DNA of 57,187 bases from an uncultured Ilumatobacter sp. (GTDB taxonomy: Bacteria > Actinomycetota > Acidimicrobiia > Acidimicrobiales > Ilumatobacteraceae). Under the pieces are notes generated by a model. The model was not told the origin of the DNA and made no database searches. It worked only from the letters and a program-made list of their open reading frames with translations. Shown piece by piece: positions 8,740-17,588 of the stretch (the stretch's first letter is position 1; every line of letters starts with the position of its first letter). The position numbers were made by a program, and so were the translations under genes. The stretch spans positions 1-57,187 of the forward strand of contig CALFRK010000141.1 of the NCBI GenBank assembly GCA_937919625.1, read 5' to 3'.

Positions 8740-10328
8740 GGAATCCCGTTCCCCACCCGCTCGACCAGCTGGATGACTGCCGGGTCCATGACCTTGAACA
8801 TCAGCTGCGGGTACACACCGAACACGACGATCGCCACCAGGAACGGCATCCAAGCGATCCACTCGACGATCGTGACATCGTGAATCTCGTCGTGGTGATC
8901 AGCGTCGGCACCATGGTTGGCGGCAGCGCTGAGCGACTGAGCCGGCTCGTCATGCGAAACGAACTCGGGGTTCGGGTCGCCCATCGCCGTGCGCTGGAAC
9001 AGCCACAACAGGTAGCCGGCGGCCAGCACGGTGCCCATCGCGGCAATCACCATCAGCGTGCGGAACAGCGCTTCGTTGACACCGAAAGCTGGGCTGTAGG
9101 CCGCCAGGATCACCGGGAACTCACCCCAGAAACCGGCCAGGCCAGGCAGACCGAGCGACGCCATGGCGGCGAACCCGAGGATCCAGCCCATCTTGGGCAT
9201 CTGGATCAACAGGCCGGAGAGACGCTTGATCTCGAGCGTGTGGTAACGATGCTTGATCGATCCGGCGACGAAGAACAACATGCCAGTGATCAGACCGTGG
9301 GCGACCATACCGAACAGGGCGGCGTTAATGCCAAAGGTGGTAAGCGTCGAGATACCGAGCATCACGAAGCCCATGTGGGCCACCGACGAGAATGCGATCA
9401 AGCGCTTCATGTCGGTTTGGGCCAAACATCCGAGGGCGCCGTAGATGATGCCGATCACGGCCAGGATGCCAATCACCGGCGCCCATTCGTGGGCACCCTG
9501 CGGCAGCATCGGAAGCGCGATCCGCACGAAACCGTACGTGCCAAGTTTCAGGAGGATGGCGGCCAAGATCACCGAACCCTGGGTTGGTGCCTGGGTGTGG
9601 GCGTCCGGGAGCCAGGTATGGAACGGAAACATCGGCACCTTGACGGCGAACCCGATGAACATGCCGGCGAAGATCCAGACCTGCACATCGTGATCGATCA
9701 GCGCACCGGCAGCCATCAGATGTTCAAAGCTGAAGCTTTCGGCGCCGGTCTGGAAGAAAAGCGCCAGGAAGGCGACCAGCATCAGGGCCGAACCGAACAT
9801 CGTGTAGAGGAAGAACTTCAGCGAGGCGTACTGGCGATCCTCGCCACCCCACACACCGATCATGAAGTACATGGGCAGCAGCACGAGCTCGAAGAACACA
9901 AAGAACAGAATCAGATCCTGGGCTATGAACGAGCCGGCCATGCCGACCTGCAACACCAGCATCAGCATCAGGAACGCCTTGGGGTTGCCGGCGTCGGGCA
10001 CATTGTTCCAGGTGTAGACCGCCACCAGGAATGTGACCGCCATCGACAACACGTAGAGCGGCAGACTGATGCCGTCGAGACCGATTATGTAGTTCGACTT
10101 GATGACCTCGATCCACTCTTCGTTCACCGCGAACTGCAGAGTCGCCGAGTTGCCATAGTCGAACTGGATCAGCGTGTAGATGCCGACGGCCAACGTGGCA
10201 CCCGACGTGATGATCGCGATCTGCTTGTGAGCGCGCTCATCGGAGCCGGGGATGAACATCATGATCAGCACGCCCACGAGTGGGAGGAAGGTGCCGATCG
10301 TGAGGAGAGCGTTGTTGCTGTAATCCAT
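8736..10328 (-). CDS. nuoM: NADH-quinone oxidoreductase subunit M (11-subunit operon)
   Basis: A 530-residue antiporter-like subunit. The conserved GLDGISLPLYVLS, LPMYFMIGVWGGEDRQYASLKFF (with the key Glu-Asp pair) and FHTWLPDAHTQAPT blocks are present. ATG 10328 is 11 bp after the nuoL stop, with GAGG upstream. It couples to nuoN through a 4-bp overlap. The N-terminus is short before the first helix, as usual. Confidence 0.95.
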   Translation of the reverse strand: MDYSNNALLTIGTFLPLVGVLIMMFIPGSDERAHKQIAIITSGATLAVGIYTLIQFDYGNSATLQFAVNEEWIEVIKSNYIIGLDGISLPLYVLSMAVTFLVAVYTWNNVPDAGNPKAFLMLMLVLQVGMAGSFIAQDLILFFVFFELVLLPMYFMIGVWGGEDRQYASLKFFLYTMFGSALMLVAFLALFFQTGAESFSFEHLMAAGALIDHDVQVWIFAGMFIGFAVKVPMFPFHTWLPDAHTQAPTQGSVILAAILLKLGTYGFVRIALPMLPQGAHEWAPVIGILAVIGIIYGALGCLAQTDMKRLIAFSSVAHMGFVMLGISTLTTFGINAALFGMVAHGLITGMLFFVAGSIKHRYHTLEIKRLSGLLIQMPKMGWILGFAAMASLGLPGLAGFWGEFPVILAAYSPAFGVNEALFRTLMVIAAMGTVLAAGYLLWLFQRTAMGDPNPEFVSHDEPAQSLSAAANHGADADHHDEIHDVTIVEWIAWMPFLVAIVVFGVYPQLMFKVMDPAVIQLVERVGNGIP

Positions 10329-10339
10329 GAAGTTGAGCC

Positions 10340-12691
10340 TCAGACGTTGAGCAGGATGAGCACGATTGCGCCAACCGCCGCGGCGCCGAAGAGCAGCGCG
10401 CCGTAATGGTTGACCTTGCCGGATTGGACTGGTTGGAGGGCGTGGCCGGACTCGTTGGCGACCATGCCTGATGCGTTGACCGCACCGTCGACCAGACGTT
10501 GGTCGATATTTCGGTAGACCCATTCACCGGTGCGTTTGGTGGAACGGCCCGCCCCGTCGACGACGCCGTCGATGATGTTTTGGTTGAACCAATACGCCGC
10601 CTTGGAAACCGGGTAGGCGACGCCATGCACGATCACCTTCTCATACAGGTGATCGAGGTAGAGCTTGTTGACGAGGAACCGGTGGCCCGCCCCGAACAGC
10701 TTGTTGCGCTCGGTGATGCCGACCAGTGGCGATAGCACATTCTTGCGTTTGCCGAACACGGCCAAGCTGAGGAACAGGCTGACCAGGAACCCCGCCAGCA
10801 CGAGCAGCAGCCCGGGGGCAGCGGCACCCCACGCGAACTTGGGCGGCTCGGGAACGCTATAGATCGCGCTGTCGGCGGCGTGTTCGGCCGCACCAACATC
10901 TTCGGCACCGACAGATTCGTCGACGGCATGTTCGCTGGAAACTTGCTCAGCATTGTCGCCATCGGCCTCGTGCTCGGCGAGCGGGAGACCGATCGAGGAC
11001 TCGGTCTGGTGCTCGAACCAGTGCACGCCGACAGCCGGGGCGTTGAGATACCCGGATCCGACGGCCAGGGTGCCCAGGATCAGCAGTGGAGCGGTGATCT
11101 TCCATGGTGAGTCGTACTTGGCAAACGGGAACGGCCGCCCGCGGACGGGCTCGGGATGGTCGTCGTGACCGTGGTCGGATTGGTCGGCGTGGTCGTCGCT
11201 GTGGTCGTCATGGCCGAGCGTTTCGTGGGCGTGGTCGTCACGGTGTTCGAGGCCGTGTTCGACGCCCATGAAGTGGGCTGCCCCGCCGCGGGGTGTGCCG
11301 AAGAAGACCAGGTAGGTCGCCCGCGTCATGTAGGCGATGGTCATGAAGGCGCCAACGATGCCGACGAGATAGAAGATCGTGTAGTCGGCATGCTTGGCCG
11401 AATCGATGATCTCGTCCTTTGAGAAGAACCCGCTGAAGAACGGAATCCCGGCCAGAGCTGCCGTGCTGACCATCCAGGCGCCGAAAGTGATCGGCATCTT
11501 CTTCCACAATCCGCCCATGTCTTTCTTCATGTCGAAGCTGTGGTGGCTGGCGGTGTAGCTGATCGAACCGGCCGCCAAGAACAGGCAGCACTTGAAGAAG
11601 GCGTGGGTGAAGATGTGGAACACCGAAGCGGTCCAGGCGCCGACGCCGAGCCCCATCATCATGTAGCCGAGCTGTGAGACGGTCGAGTAGGCGAGCACCT
11701 TCTTGATGTCGTTCTGCACGAACGCAAGCGCCGCCGCCACGATCACCGTGATGCCGCCGATCACGGCGATCAGGTTGAACGTCTGTCCGACCGCATTGAT
11801 CTCGAGACCAACATGGAAGACCGGATAGAGGCGGGCGACGAGGTAGACGCCGGCGACGACCATGGTCGAGCTGTGCAGCAGCGAACTGACGGGCGTCGGG
11901 CCCGCCATCGCGTCGGGCAGCCAGGTATGCAGCGGAAACTGACCGGACTTGCCGATACATGCGATGAACAGGGCGATCGCCGCCCACATCAGGGCGTTGT
12001 GGCTGCCGAACTGGCCTGCCGCCGCGGAATCGTTGATGCCCTTGATATCGAGCGTGCCAAAAATGCCGAGCAATACAGCCGTACCGACCAGCAGCCCGAC
12101 GTCGCCCACGCGGACCGTCCAAAACGCCTTGAGGGCGGCCTCGCTGTTGGCCTTTTCCTCCCACCAGTGGCCGATCAGGAGGAATGAGGTGAGCCCCATG
12201 ATCTCCCAGCCGAGGATCAGCTGAACCATGTTGGGGGCCAGCACCATGATCAGCATCCCTGCCGAAAACAGTGTGATGCTGGCGAAGTAGTGGGTGTAGC
12301 GCCGATCGCCCTTGACGTACTCGGTTGAATAGATCTGCACCAGCGTCGAGATGAACGCAACCAGCAACAAGACCACGATTGCCAGTCCGTCGATGTGCTC
12401 ACCGATTCCGAACCTGGTTCCGCCACTCTGCCACCAGACCCACTGCCTGATGACCGGCTCGACCTCTTCGCCGTGCGATGAGTCGACACGATCGATCCAC
12501 TGATAGGCGGCGCCTGCCGCCACGACCAACGCGGCGACCATGCTGGCGATGCCGACCTCGCTGCCACCCCTCGGCATTTTCTTGCCGAACAGCAGGATCA
12601 CGAAGAAGGCGACGAACGGGATCAGCGGGATCAGCCAGGCGTTCTCGAGGAACCAGCCTGCTGCTGCGGTCTCTTGTGCTGCAAGCAACAT
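10340..12691 (-). CDS. nuoL: NADH-quinone oxidoreductase subunit L, with His-rich insert (11-subunit operon)
   Basis: A 783-residue distal antiporter-like subunit, longer than the usual 610-680. Core blocks include WEIMGLTSFLLIGHWWEEKANSEAALKAF and LHTWLPDAMAGPTPVSSLLHSSTMVVAG. Extra length comes from a loop at about residues 475-517 with some eleven His alternating with Asp, and a second acidic, His-containing stretch near 555-610. The C-terminal long lateral helix region is present. The start overlaps the nuoK stop as TGATG. The matching loop in the other NuoL of this window is much shorter and poorer in His. Confidence 0.95.
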   Translation of the reverse strand: MLLAAQETAAAGWFLENAWLIPLIPFVAFFVILLFGKKMPRGGSEVGIASMVAALVVAAGAAYQWIDRVDSSHGEEVEPVIRQWVWWQSGGTRFGIGEHIDGLAIVVLLLVAFISTLVQIYSTEYVKGDRRYTHYFASITLFSAGMLIMVLAPNMVQLILGWEIMGLTSFLLIGHWWEEKANSEAALKAFWTVRVGDVGLLVGTAVLLGIFGTLDIKGINDSAAAGQFGSHNALMWAAIALFIACIGKSGQFPLHTWLPDAMAGPTPVSSLLHSSTMVVAGVYLVARLYPVFHVGLEINAVGQTFNLIAVIGGITVIVAAALAFVQNDIKKVLAYSTVSQLGYMMMGLGVGAWTASVFHIFTHAFFKCCLFLAAGSISYTASHHSFDMKKDMGGLWKKMPITFGAWMVSTAALAGIPFFSGFFSKDEIIDSAKHADYTIFYLVGIVGAFMTIAYMTRATYLVFFGTPRGGAAHFMGVEHGLEHRDDHAHETLGHDDHSDDHADQSDHGHDDHPEPVRGRPFPFAKYDSPWKITAPLLILGTLAVGSGYLNAPAVGVHWFEHQTESSIGLPLAEHEADGDNAEQVSSEHAVDESVGAEDVGAAEHAADSAIYSVPEPPKFAWGAAAPGLLLVLAGFLVSLFLSLAVFGKRKNVLSPLVGITERNKLFGAGHRFLVNKLYLDHLYEKVIVHGVAYPVSKAAYWFNQNIIDGVVDGAGRSTKRTGEWVYRNIDQRLVDGAVNASGMVANESGHALQPVQSGKVNHYGALLFGAAAVGAIVLILLNV

Positions 12692-12990
12692 CAGCCGTGC
12701 ATCTCCGACAGTTCGTCAAGGGCGATCGAGCGCCGGTTGCGATAGATCATCAGCACCATCCCAAGGCCGACGCCGACTTCGGCCGCCGCAACGGCGATCA
12801 CGAAAAGGGCGAAGATGTGCCCGTCGATGTCTTTGTTGATGAGTGCGAAGGCGACCAGGTTGAGATTGACCGAGTTGAGGATCAACTCGATCGACATCAG
12901 CACCATCACAGCGTTGCGACGAGCAATCACACCGAACACGCCAATCGAAAACAAGGCGGCGCTCAGGAGCAGGAAGTTGACGGCATACAT
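12691..12990 (-). CDS. nuoK: NADH-quinone oxidoreductase subunit K (11-subunit operon)
   Basis: A 99-residue, three-helix MrpC-like subunit. It carries the conserved membrane Glu in VLMSIELILNSVNLNLVAF and the second in AAAEVGVGLGM, both part of the proton path. An AGGAGG ribosome-binding site lies 8 bp before ATG 12990. It overlaps nuoL by one base. Confidence 0.96.
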   Translation of the reverse strand: MYAVNFLLLSAALFSIGVFGVIARRNAVMVLMSIELILNSVNLNLVAFALINKDIDGHIFALFVIAVAAAEVGVGLGMVLMIYRNRRSIALDELSEMHG

Positions 12991-13003
12991 TTGTCGTTCC
13001 TCC

Positions 13004-13537
13004 TCAATCCTTCCTGGCCAGGACGATCGCGCCGACGGCGGCGGCGAGCAGCACGAACGAGAGGGCGATCAGCGGAATCAGGTAGTCGCCGAGGTACCCG
13101 TCGGAGATCAATGTGGTCGATGAGGCGATCTGTGCGGCGGACGGTTCGACGATCACGGTGCCTTCGAAGGCGTCGACCACCGTGTAGACGAGTACGCCGA
13201 AAAACACCAGGCCGACCGGGATGCCGAGCTTCCAGTCCTTGTTGTTGACGTCGGTGTCGGCCCCGATCGAGGCCCGCGTGAGCATGATGCCGAACAGGAA
13301 CAGAACCATCACGGCGCCGATATAGACCATCACCTGCGACACGGCCACGAACTCGGCGGCAGCCAGGATGTACTGGGCTGCGACGCCACCGAGCACCACC
13401 ACCAACCACAGCGCGGCGTGGACAACATTCTTGGTGCTGACCACAGAGAACGCTGCGTACAGCATGATCGCGGCGATGATGTAGAACCCGATGTTCTGAG
13501 CGACGTTGACGTCGGCGGCGAGCAGCAAGGCGTTCAT
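13004..13537 (-). CDS. nuoJ: NADH-quinone oxidoreductase subunit J (11-subunit operon)
   Basis: A 177-residue five-helix subunit. The conserved VSQVMVYIGAVMVLFLFGIMLTR block forms the pi-bulged helix 3 region that gates quinone-coupled proton pumping. I start at ATG 13537, ten bases after the nuoI stop; upstream in-frame sequence overlaps nuoI and is not family-like. Confidence 0.94.
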   Translation of the reverse strand: MNALLLAADVNVAQNIGFYIIAAIMLYAAFSVVSTKNVVHAALWLVVVLGGVAAQYILAAAEFVAVSQVMVYIGAVMVLFLFGIMLTRASIGADTDVNNKDWKLGIPVGLVFFGVLVYTVVDAFEGTVIVEPSAAQIASSTTLISDGYLGDYLIPLIALSFVLLAAAVGAIVLARKD

Positions 13538-13547
13538 TTCTGACCAC

Positions 13548-14039
13548 TCATTTCTTCTGCGCCCCGACTTCGAGTTCGGGTGCCTCTGGCACGGTTTCCA
13601 TCCACTCGCCGAGCTTTGTCTTGTCGTGCAGCAGGTCGGCGATACGCGGCTCGGAGTACTCGTACTCGGGGCTCCAGAACAAGGCATCGAACGGGCACAC
13701 ATCGACACAGATACCGCAGTACATGCACAGCGCATAATCGATGTCGAACCGGTCGAGGTGGTTGACTTGGCGCGGTTTGCCACCGGCCCGACGCGGCGGA
13801 GCGAGCTGTTTGTGGCCCTCGATATAGATACACCAGTCGGGGCACGAGCGAGAGCACAGCATGCACGCCGTGCAGTTGTCCTCGTGCAGGGCGATCACTC
13901 CGCGAGCGCGGGTCGGGGGCGTCTCTTTTTCGTGCGGGTACTGAACTGTGTTGGCACCGTCTTTGAGAGTGCGAAACATGGTGCTCATCGTGACGCCGAG
14001 ACCCTTGATCAGGCCAGGAACCTTTGGCTTGGAAGGCAT
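13548..14039 (-). CDS. nuoI: NADH-quinone oxidoreductase subunit I, 2[4Fe-4S] (11-subunit operon)
   Basis: A 163-residue peripheral-arm ferredoxin-like subunit. Two intact cluster motifs, CTACMLCSRSCP (Cys56, 59, 62, 66) and CMYCGICVDVCP (Cys105, 108, 111, 115), bind clusters N6a and N6b that lead electrons to NuoB. In complexes lacking NuoEFG, this subunit is near where an external donor would dock. The start overlaps the nuoH stop as TGATG. Confidence 0.95.
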   Translation of the reverse strand: MPSKPKVPGLIKGLGVTMSTMFRTLKDGANTVQYPHEKETPPTRARGVIALHEDNCTACMLCSRSCPDWCIYIEGHKQLAPPRRAGGKPRQVNHLDRFDIDYALCMYCGICVDVCPFDALFWSPEYEYSEPRIADLLHDKTKLGEWMETVPEAPELEVGAQKK

Positions 14040-15097
14040 CAGACAGCCACCTTCAGGATCGCCGTGACGGCGATGTTGGCGAGTGAAACAGGAATCAAGA
14101 CCTTCCAGGCAAAGCGCTGGAGCTGGTCTTCACGGAAACGTGGGTAGCTGAAGCGAACCCACATGATGATGCCGACGAGCAGTGTCATCTTGGAGAACAT
14201 GATCAGCGGGCCGACGACATTCATCCAGTTGTCGACCGAGTCGATCGTGTCCCAGCCAAACCAGCTGAACGGAACACCCCATCCACCGAGGAACAGAATC
14301 GAGGCGATGAATGCGAACACGCCGGCGGTGGCGAACTCACCTATGAAGAAGATCAAAAACCGAAAGCCCGAATACTCGGTCATGTAACCCGACACCAGCT
14401 CGGATTCGGCGATCGGCATGTCGAACGGGGCCTGCGTGAGCTCGGCCTGCACGGCGATCATGAAGATCAAAAAGCCGACAAACTGGGTGAGCACGAATGG
14501 AAACCCGATCCAGTCGAGCCCGAAGATCTCTTGGGTGTTCTGGGCCACCACGATCTGCTGGAGGTTCATCGAACCCGCCTGGATGACAACGCCGACGACG
14601 GCCAGCACCATCGGGAGTTCGTAGGCGATCAGCTGACCGGCAGCCCGCAAGCCGCCGAGATACGAGTACTTGTTGGCGCTGGAGTAGCCGGCGATCAGGA
14701 TCCCGATCACCGACACCGAGCCGATCGCCAAGGCGTAGAACACACCCGCTTGGAAGTTCGTCATCCACGCGTCGGGGCCGAACGGCACCACGACGACCAG
14801 CAGGAATGTCGACGCCAACACGATGATCGGAGCGATCTTGAAGATCTTCGCATCAGCGTTCTCAGGGATGATGTCCTCTTTTTGCAGCCACTTGCTGACC
14901 TCAGCCAGCAGCTGCATCGAGCCGTACGGCCCGGCCTCCATCGGTCCGAGGCGGCTCTGCATGAACGACATCATCTTGAACAAGAAGACGTACACGATCA
15001 TGCCGGCAGGCAGCAGTACGGCGACCAGTCCACCGAGCACACGCAACAGCGACTGACCCCAGTACGGAATCTCGACCGCCAACAACGACGAAATCAC
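14039..15097 (-). CDS. nuoH: NADH-quinone oxidoreductase subunit H, divergent (11-subunit operon)
   Basis: A 352-residue subunit forming the quinone-entry channel. The first-loop motif reads SRLGPMEAGPYGSMQLLAEV and continues with SKWLQKED, where the usual form is RIGPNxxGxxGxLQxxADxxKL; the Asn is Met here. I start at GTG 15097, with AGGATGG upstream; no ATG gives a family-like N-terminus. This leaves a 94-bp spacer after nuoD, unusual in an operon where the other junctions overlap or nearly touch. Confidence 0.9.
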   Translation of the reverse strand: MISSLLAVEIPYWGQSLLRVLGGLVAVLLPAGMIVYVFLFKMMSFMQSRLGPMEAGPYGSMQLLAEVSKWLQKEDIIPENADAKIFKIAPIIVLASTFLLVVVVPFGPDAWMTNFQAGVFYALAIGSVSVIGILIAGYSSANKYSYLGGLRAAGQLIAYELPMVLAVVGVVIQAGSMNLQQIVVAQNTQEIFGLDWIGFPFVLTQFVGFLIFMIAVQAELTQAPFDMPIAESELVSGYMTEYSGFRFLIFFIGEFATAGVFAFIASILFLGGWGVPFSWFGWDTIDSVDNWMNVVGPLIMFSKMTLLVGIIMWVRFSYPRFREDQLQRFAWKVLIPVSLANIAVTAILKVAV

Positions 15098-15189
15098 GAA
15101 ACCACCATCCTGCAGGACGCCGGTGAGCGAAGCGCCAGCGACGAGCCGGAACGGTGTGAGGGGTAGCGAAGCAACGACGAAGCAGCCAT
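15094..15189 (-). other. Possible 31-codon leader ORF in the nuoD-nuoH spacer
   Basis: The spacer holds an ATG-initiated 31-codon frame that starts 2 bp after the nuoD stop and ends in a TGA overlapping the nuoH GTG as GTGA. The peptide begins MAASSLLRYPSHRSGSSLAL and is Ser/Arg-rich with no recognisable domain. Its geometry could pass ribosomes from nuoD to nuoH. The DNA itself looks like a short GC-rich repeat-type insertion, so the frame may be accidental. Confidence 0.3.
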
Positions 15190-15191
15190 GA

Positions 15192-16364
15192 TCAGCGGTC
15201 GATGTCTCCGAGAATGAAGTACAGCGACGCCAGGATCGTGATGATGTCGGGCACGTACACACCCTTCAATACCCATGGCGTGATCGAGATGTTGTTGAAG
15301 CTTGCCGAGCGGATCTTGACCCGGAACGGCCCAAGGTCACCCTTGCTGACCACGTAGTAGCCCATCTCACCGAGCGGGTTCTCGGTCGACACCCATGCCT
15401 CGCCTGCCGGCACCTTGATGATCCGCGGCACCTTGGTCATCACCGGACCGGCAGGGATGTTGTCGATCAACTGGTCGACGATCTTGGTCGCCTCGCGAGT
15501 TTCCTGAAGGCGGATCCAGCAGCGCGCCCACGAGTCACCATCTGGATGGGTCCAGACCTTGAAGTCGGCTTGGTCCCACACCATCGCGTTCTTCTGGTCG
15601 CGGCGCAGATCCCAGTCGACGCCGGAGGCACGCAGGTTGGCTCCGGTCATTCCGTACGACTTGGCGACATCGGCGGGGATGATGCCGACACCGCGGGTGC
15701 GGCTCTGGAAGATCTCGTTGCCGAACAGCAGGTCTTCGATCTCGTCACAGAACGTCCGCAGCTTCTTCATTACCTGCTTGGTCTCGGCGATCCAGCCCTT
15801 CGGCAGATCGTCTTTGAGGCCGCCGATTCGGTCGAAGTTGGGATGGAACCGACCGCCCGTGGCGCCCTCGATCAGGTTCAGCACGTACTCACGGTCACGA
15901 AACGCCATGAAAACCGGCGTGATCGCACCCATCTGCACTCCGAGGTCGCCGAGGAACAGGCTGACATTGGCAATCCGGCTGAGCTCGAACAGGATCGTGC
16001 GGATGTATTGCGCCCGCGGTGGCGCCTCGATCTCCATCAGCTGCTCGGCGGCGAGGATGAACGGCACCTCGTTGGCGAAGCTACCCAACCAGTCAATGCG
16101 GTTGATCAGTGCAGTGACCTGCGGAAACGTGCGAACCTCGGTGAGCTTTTCGTAGCCACGGTGCATATAGCCGGCCACCGGCTCGGCCCAGACGACCTGC
16201 TCGCCGTCGAGGCGGGCGATGATCCGAAGCGTGCCGTGTGTGGCGGGGTGCTGCGGGCCGATGTTGAGGGTCATACCCTCGGTTTCGAGCTCGACATTGA
16301 GGCGCGCGTCGGCGGCCTGAGCGGCGATGTACGACAACTGCTGACGCTCATTGAGGACGGTCAC
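15192..16364 (-). CDS. nuoD: NADH-quinone oxidoreductase subunit D, divergent quinone site (11-subunit operon)
   Basis: A 390-residue 49-kDa-type subunit that shapes the quinone headgroup site with NuoB. The loop GPQHPATHGTL keeps the quinone-proximal His43. The partner Tyr of canonical enzymes (Thermus Nqo4 Tyr87) is Trp92 here, in NRIDWLGSFANE, at the same 49-residue distance from the His. Arg69 in YMHRGYEK matches the Arg methylated by NDUFAF7 in mammals. The GTG start at 16364 overlaps nuoC as GTGA. Confidence 0.95.
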   Translation of the reverse strand: MTVLNERQQLSYIAAQAADARLNVELETEGMTLNIGPQHPATHGTLRIIARLDGEQVVWAEPVAGYMHRGYEKLTEVRTFPQVTALINRIDWLGSFANEVPFILAAEQLMEIEAPPRAQYIRTILFELSRIANVSLFLGDLGVQMGAITPVFMAFRDREYVLNLIEGATGGRFHPNFDRIGGLKDDLPKGWIAETKQVMKKLRTFCDEIEDLLFGNEIFQSRTRGVGIIPADVAKSYGMTGANLRASGVDWDLRRDQKNAMVWDQADFKVWTHPDGDSWARCWIRLQETREATKIVDQLIDNIPAGPVMTKVPRIIKVPAGEAWVSTENPLGEMGYYVVSKGDLGPFRVKIRSASFNNISITPWVLKGVYVPDIITILASLYFILGDIDR

Positions 16365-17017
16365 GATTCGCCGTCACCCTCTTGCGCTGCTACAGGCATC
16401 GGCTCGACGTCGACGATGCCGGGCCACGGCTTGACCATCCGCGACAACAGCGGAAAGTCTTTGCGCAGCGGAAACCCCTCGAACTCGCCGGGCAGATAAA
16501 GATTGCGCAGGTCGGGGTGGCCTTCGAAGCCGATCCCAAACATCTCGTGGGTCTCGCGCTCGTGCCAGTTGGCCCCCGCAAAATGTGGCAGCCAGGTCGG
16601 CACCGACATCGACTCGGGTACATCTGCTTTGATCGTGACGCCGACATGGCGTTTGATGTCGGTCAACCTGGCGAATACTTGGAAACGAGTCTCTCCGCCG
16701 GTGTAGCCCTGCACGAGCTCGGTACTGATCGCGACCGGCTCGGCGTCGGGATCGTCCTCGCCCTTGCCGAACGGCGACGGCAGCCAGTCGAGTGCCGACA
16801 GGAAGCAAAAATGGTCGAAACCCTGCGCCTTGAGGGCTGCAGCTGTCTGACCCCATGCCTCGGCGCTGACGCGCACCCATAGATCTGTGTGGGGAATCAG
16901 GTAAGTGTCGAGCAGGTGCTCACCAAGGTCGGAACGCAGACGATCGACGATGCCTTCGCGAAGACCGTCGCCGGGCAGCGCCGCCGTCTCGTCGGTACCG
17001 GTCGCGGTGTCACTCAA
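16361..17017 (-). CDS. nuoC: NADH-quinone oxidoreductase subunit C (11-subunit operon)
   Basis: A 218-residue 30-kDa-type subunit. The signature [20 protein letters not shown] and the C-terminal [19 protein letters not shown] are clear. I start at TTG 17017 because GGAGGT lies at ideal spacing upstream and it overlaps the nuoB stop; a GTG three codons earlier is possible. It remains separate from nuoD, unlike the NuoCD fusion of E. coli. Confidence 0.93.
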   Translation of the reverse strand: MSDTATGTDETAALPGDGLREGIVDRLRSDLGEHLLDTYLIPHTDLWVRVSAEAWGQTAAALKAQGFDHFCFLSALDWLPSPFGKGEDDPDAEPVAISTELVQGYTGGETRFQVFARLTDIKRHVGVTIKADVPESMSVPTWLPHFAGANWHERETHEMFGIGFEGHPDLRNLYLPGEFEGFPLRKDFPLLSRMVKPWPGIVDVEPMPVAAQEGDGES

Positions 17018-17588
17018 TCGGACCACCTCCGACGACGATCGGCTCGGGAGCCGGCTGCGACTTGGCCTTCTCGAGGGCGGCGGTCTTCTGCAGCGTCGTA
17101 AACTCTTCATTGCGCCACTTGGCGGCCATGTCTTCGTTCTTGATTCGCTGCTGCAGCAACACAATGCCCTCGAGTAACGCCTCGGGCCGGGGAGGACAAC
17201 CCGGCACATAGACATCGACAGGGATGATCTGATCGACGCCCTTGGTGACCGAATACGAATCCCAGTAGGGCCCTCCGCAGTTGGCGCACGAACCCATCGA
17301 GATCACATACTTCGGCTCAGGCATCTGCTCGTAGAGACGCTTCACAGCCGGGGCCATCTTGTCGGTGACCGTGCCGGACACGACAACGAGGTCTGCCTGG
17401 CGCGGGCTGGCCGGCAACGGGATCACACCGAGCCGCATCACGTCGTAACGGGGCGACCCGAAGGCAGCGCCCATTTCGATCGCGCAACACGCAAGGCCCC
17501 ACTGGTACACCCACATCGAATACGAGCGGCCCATGTTGAACAGCTTCGTCAGCGGGGCGGGCATCCGCCCGCGATCCACTAGACCCAT
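17010..17588 (-). CDS. nuoB: NADH-quinone oxidoreductase subunit B, cluster N2 (11-subunit operon)
   Basis: A 192-residue PSST-type subunit holding the terminal [4Fe-4S] cluster N2. The ligand pattern is complete: tandem Cys34-Cys35 ([10 protein letters not shown]), Cys101 (MGSCANCGG) and Cys131 (VPGCPPRP). The ATG at 17588 overlaps nuoA by 10 bp and has GAGGA upstream; ATG 17564 is the alternative. The C-terminal ~30 residues are a charged, Ala-rich extension. Confidence 0.94.
   Translation of the reverse strand: MGLVDRGRMPAPLTKLFNMGRSYSMWVYQWGLACCAIEMGAAFGSPRYDVMRLGVIPLPASPRQADLVVVSGTVTDKMAPAVKRLYEQMPEPKYVISMGSCANCGGPYWDSYSVTKGVDQIIPVDVYVPGCPPRPEALLEGIVLLQQRIKNEDMAAKWRNEEFTTLQKTAALEKAKSQPAPEPIVVGGGPIE

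Noticed and set aside
8694-10406. 570-codon plus-strand frame opposite nuoM
   Set aside because: Composition is His/Gln/Arg-rich with no family resemblance; nuoM on the other strand is complete.
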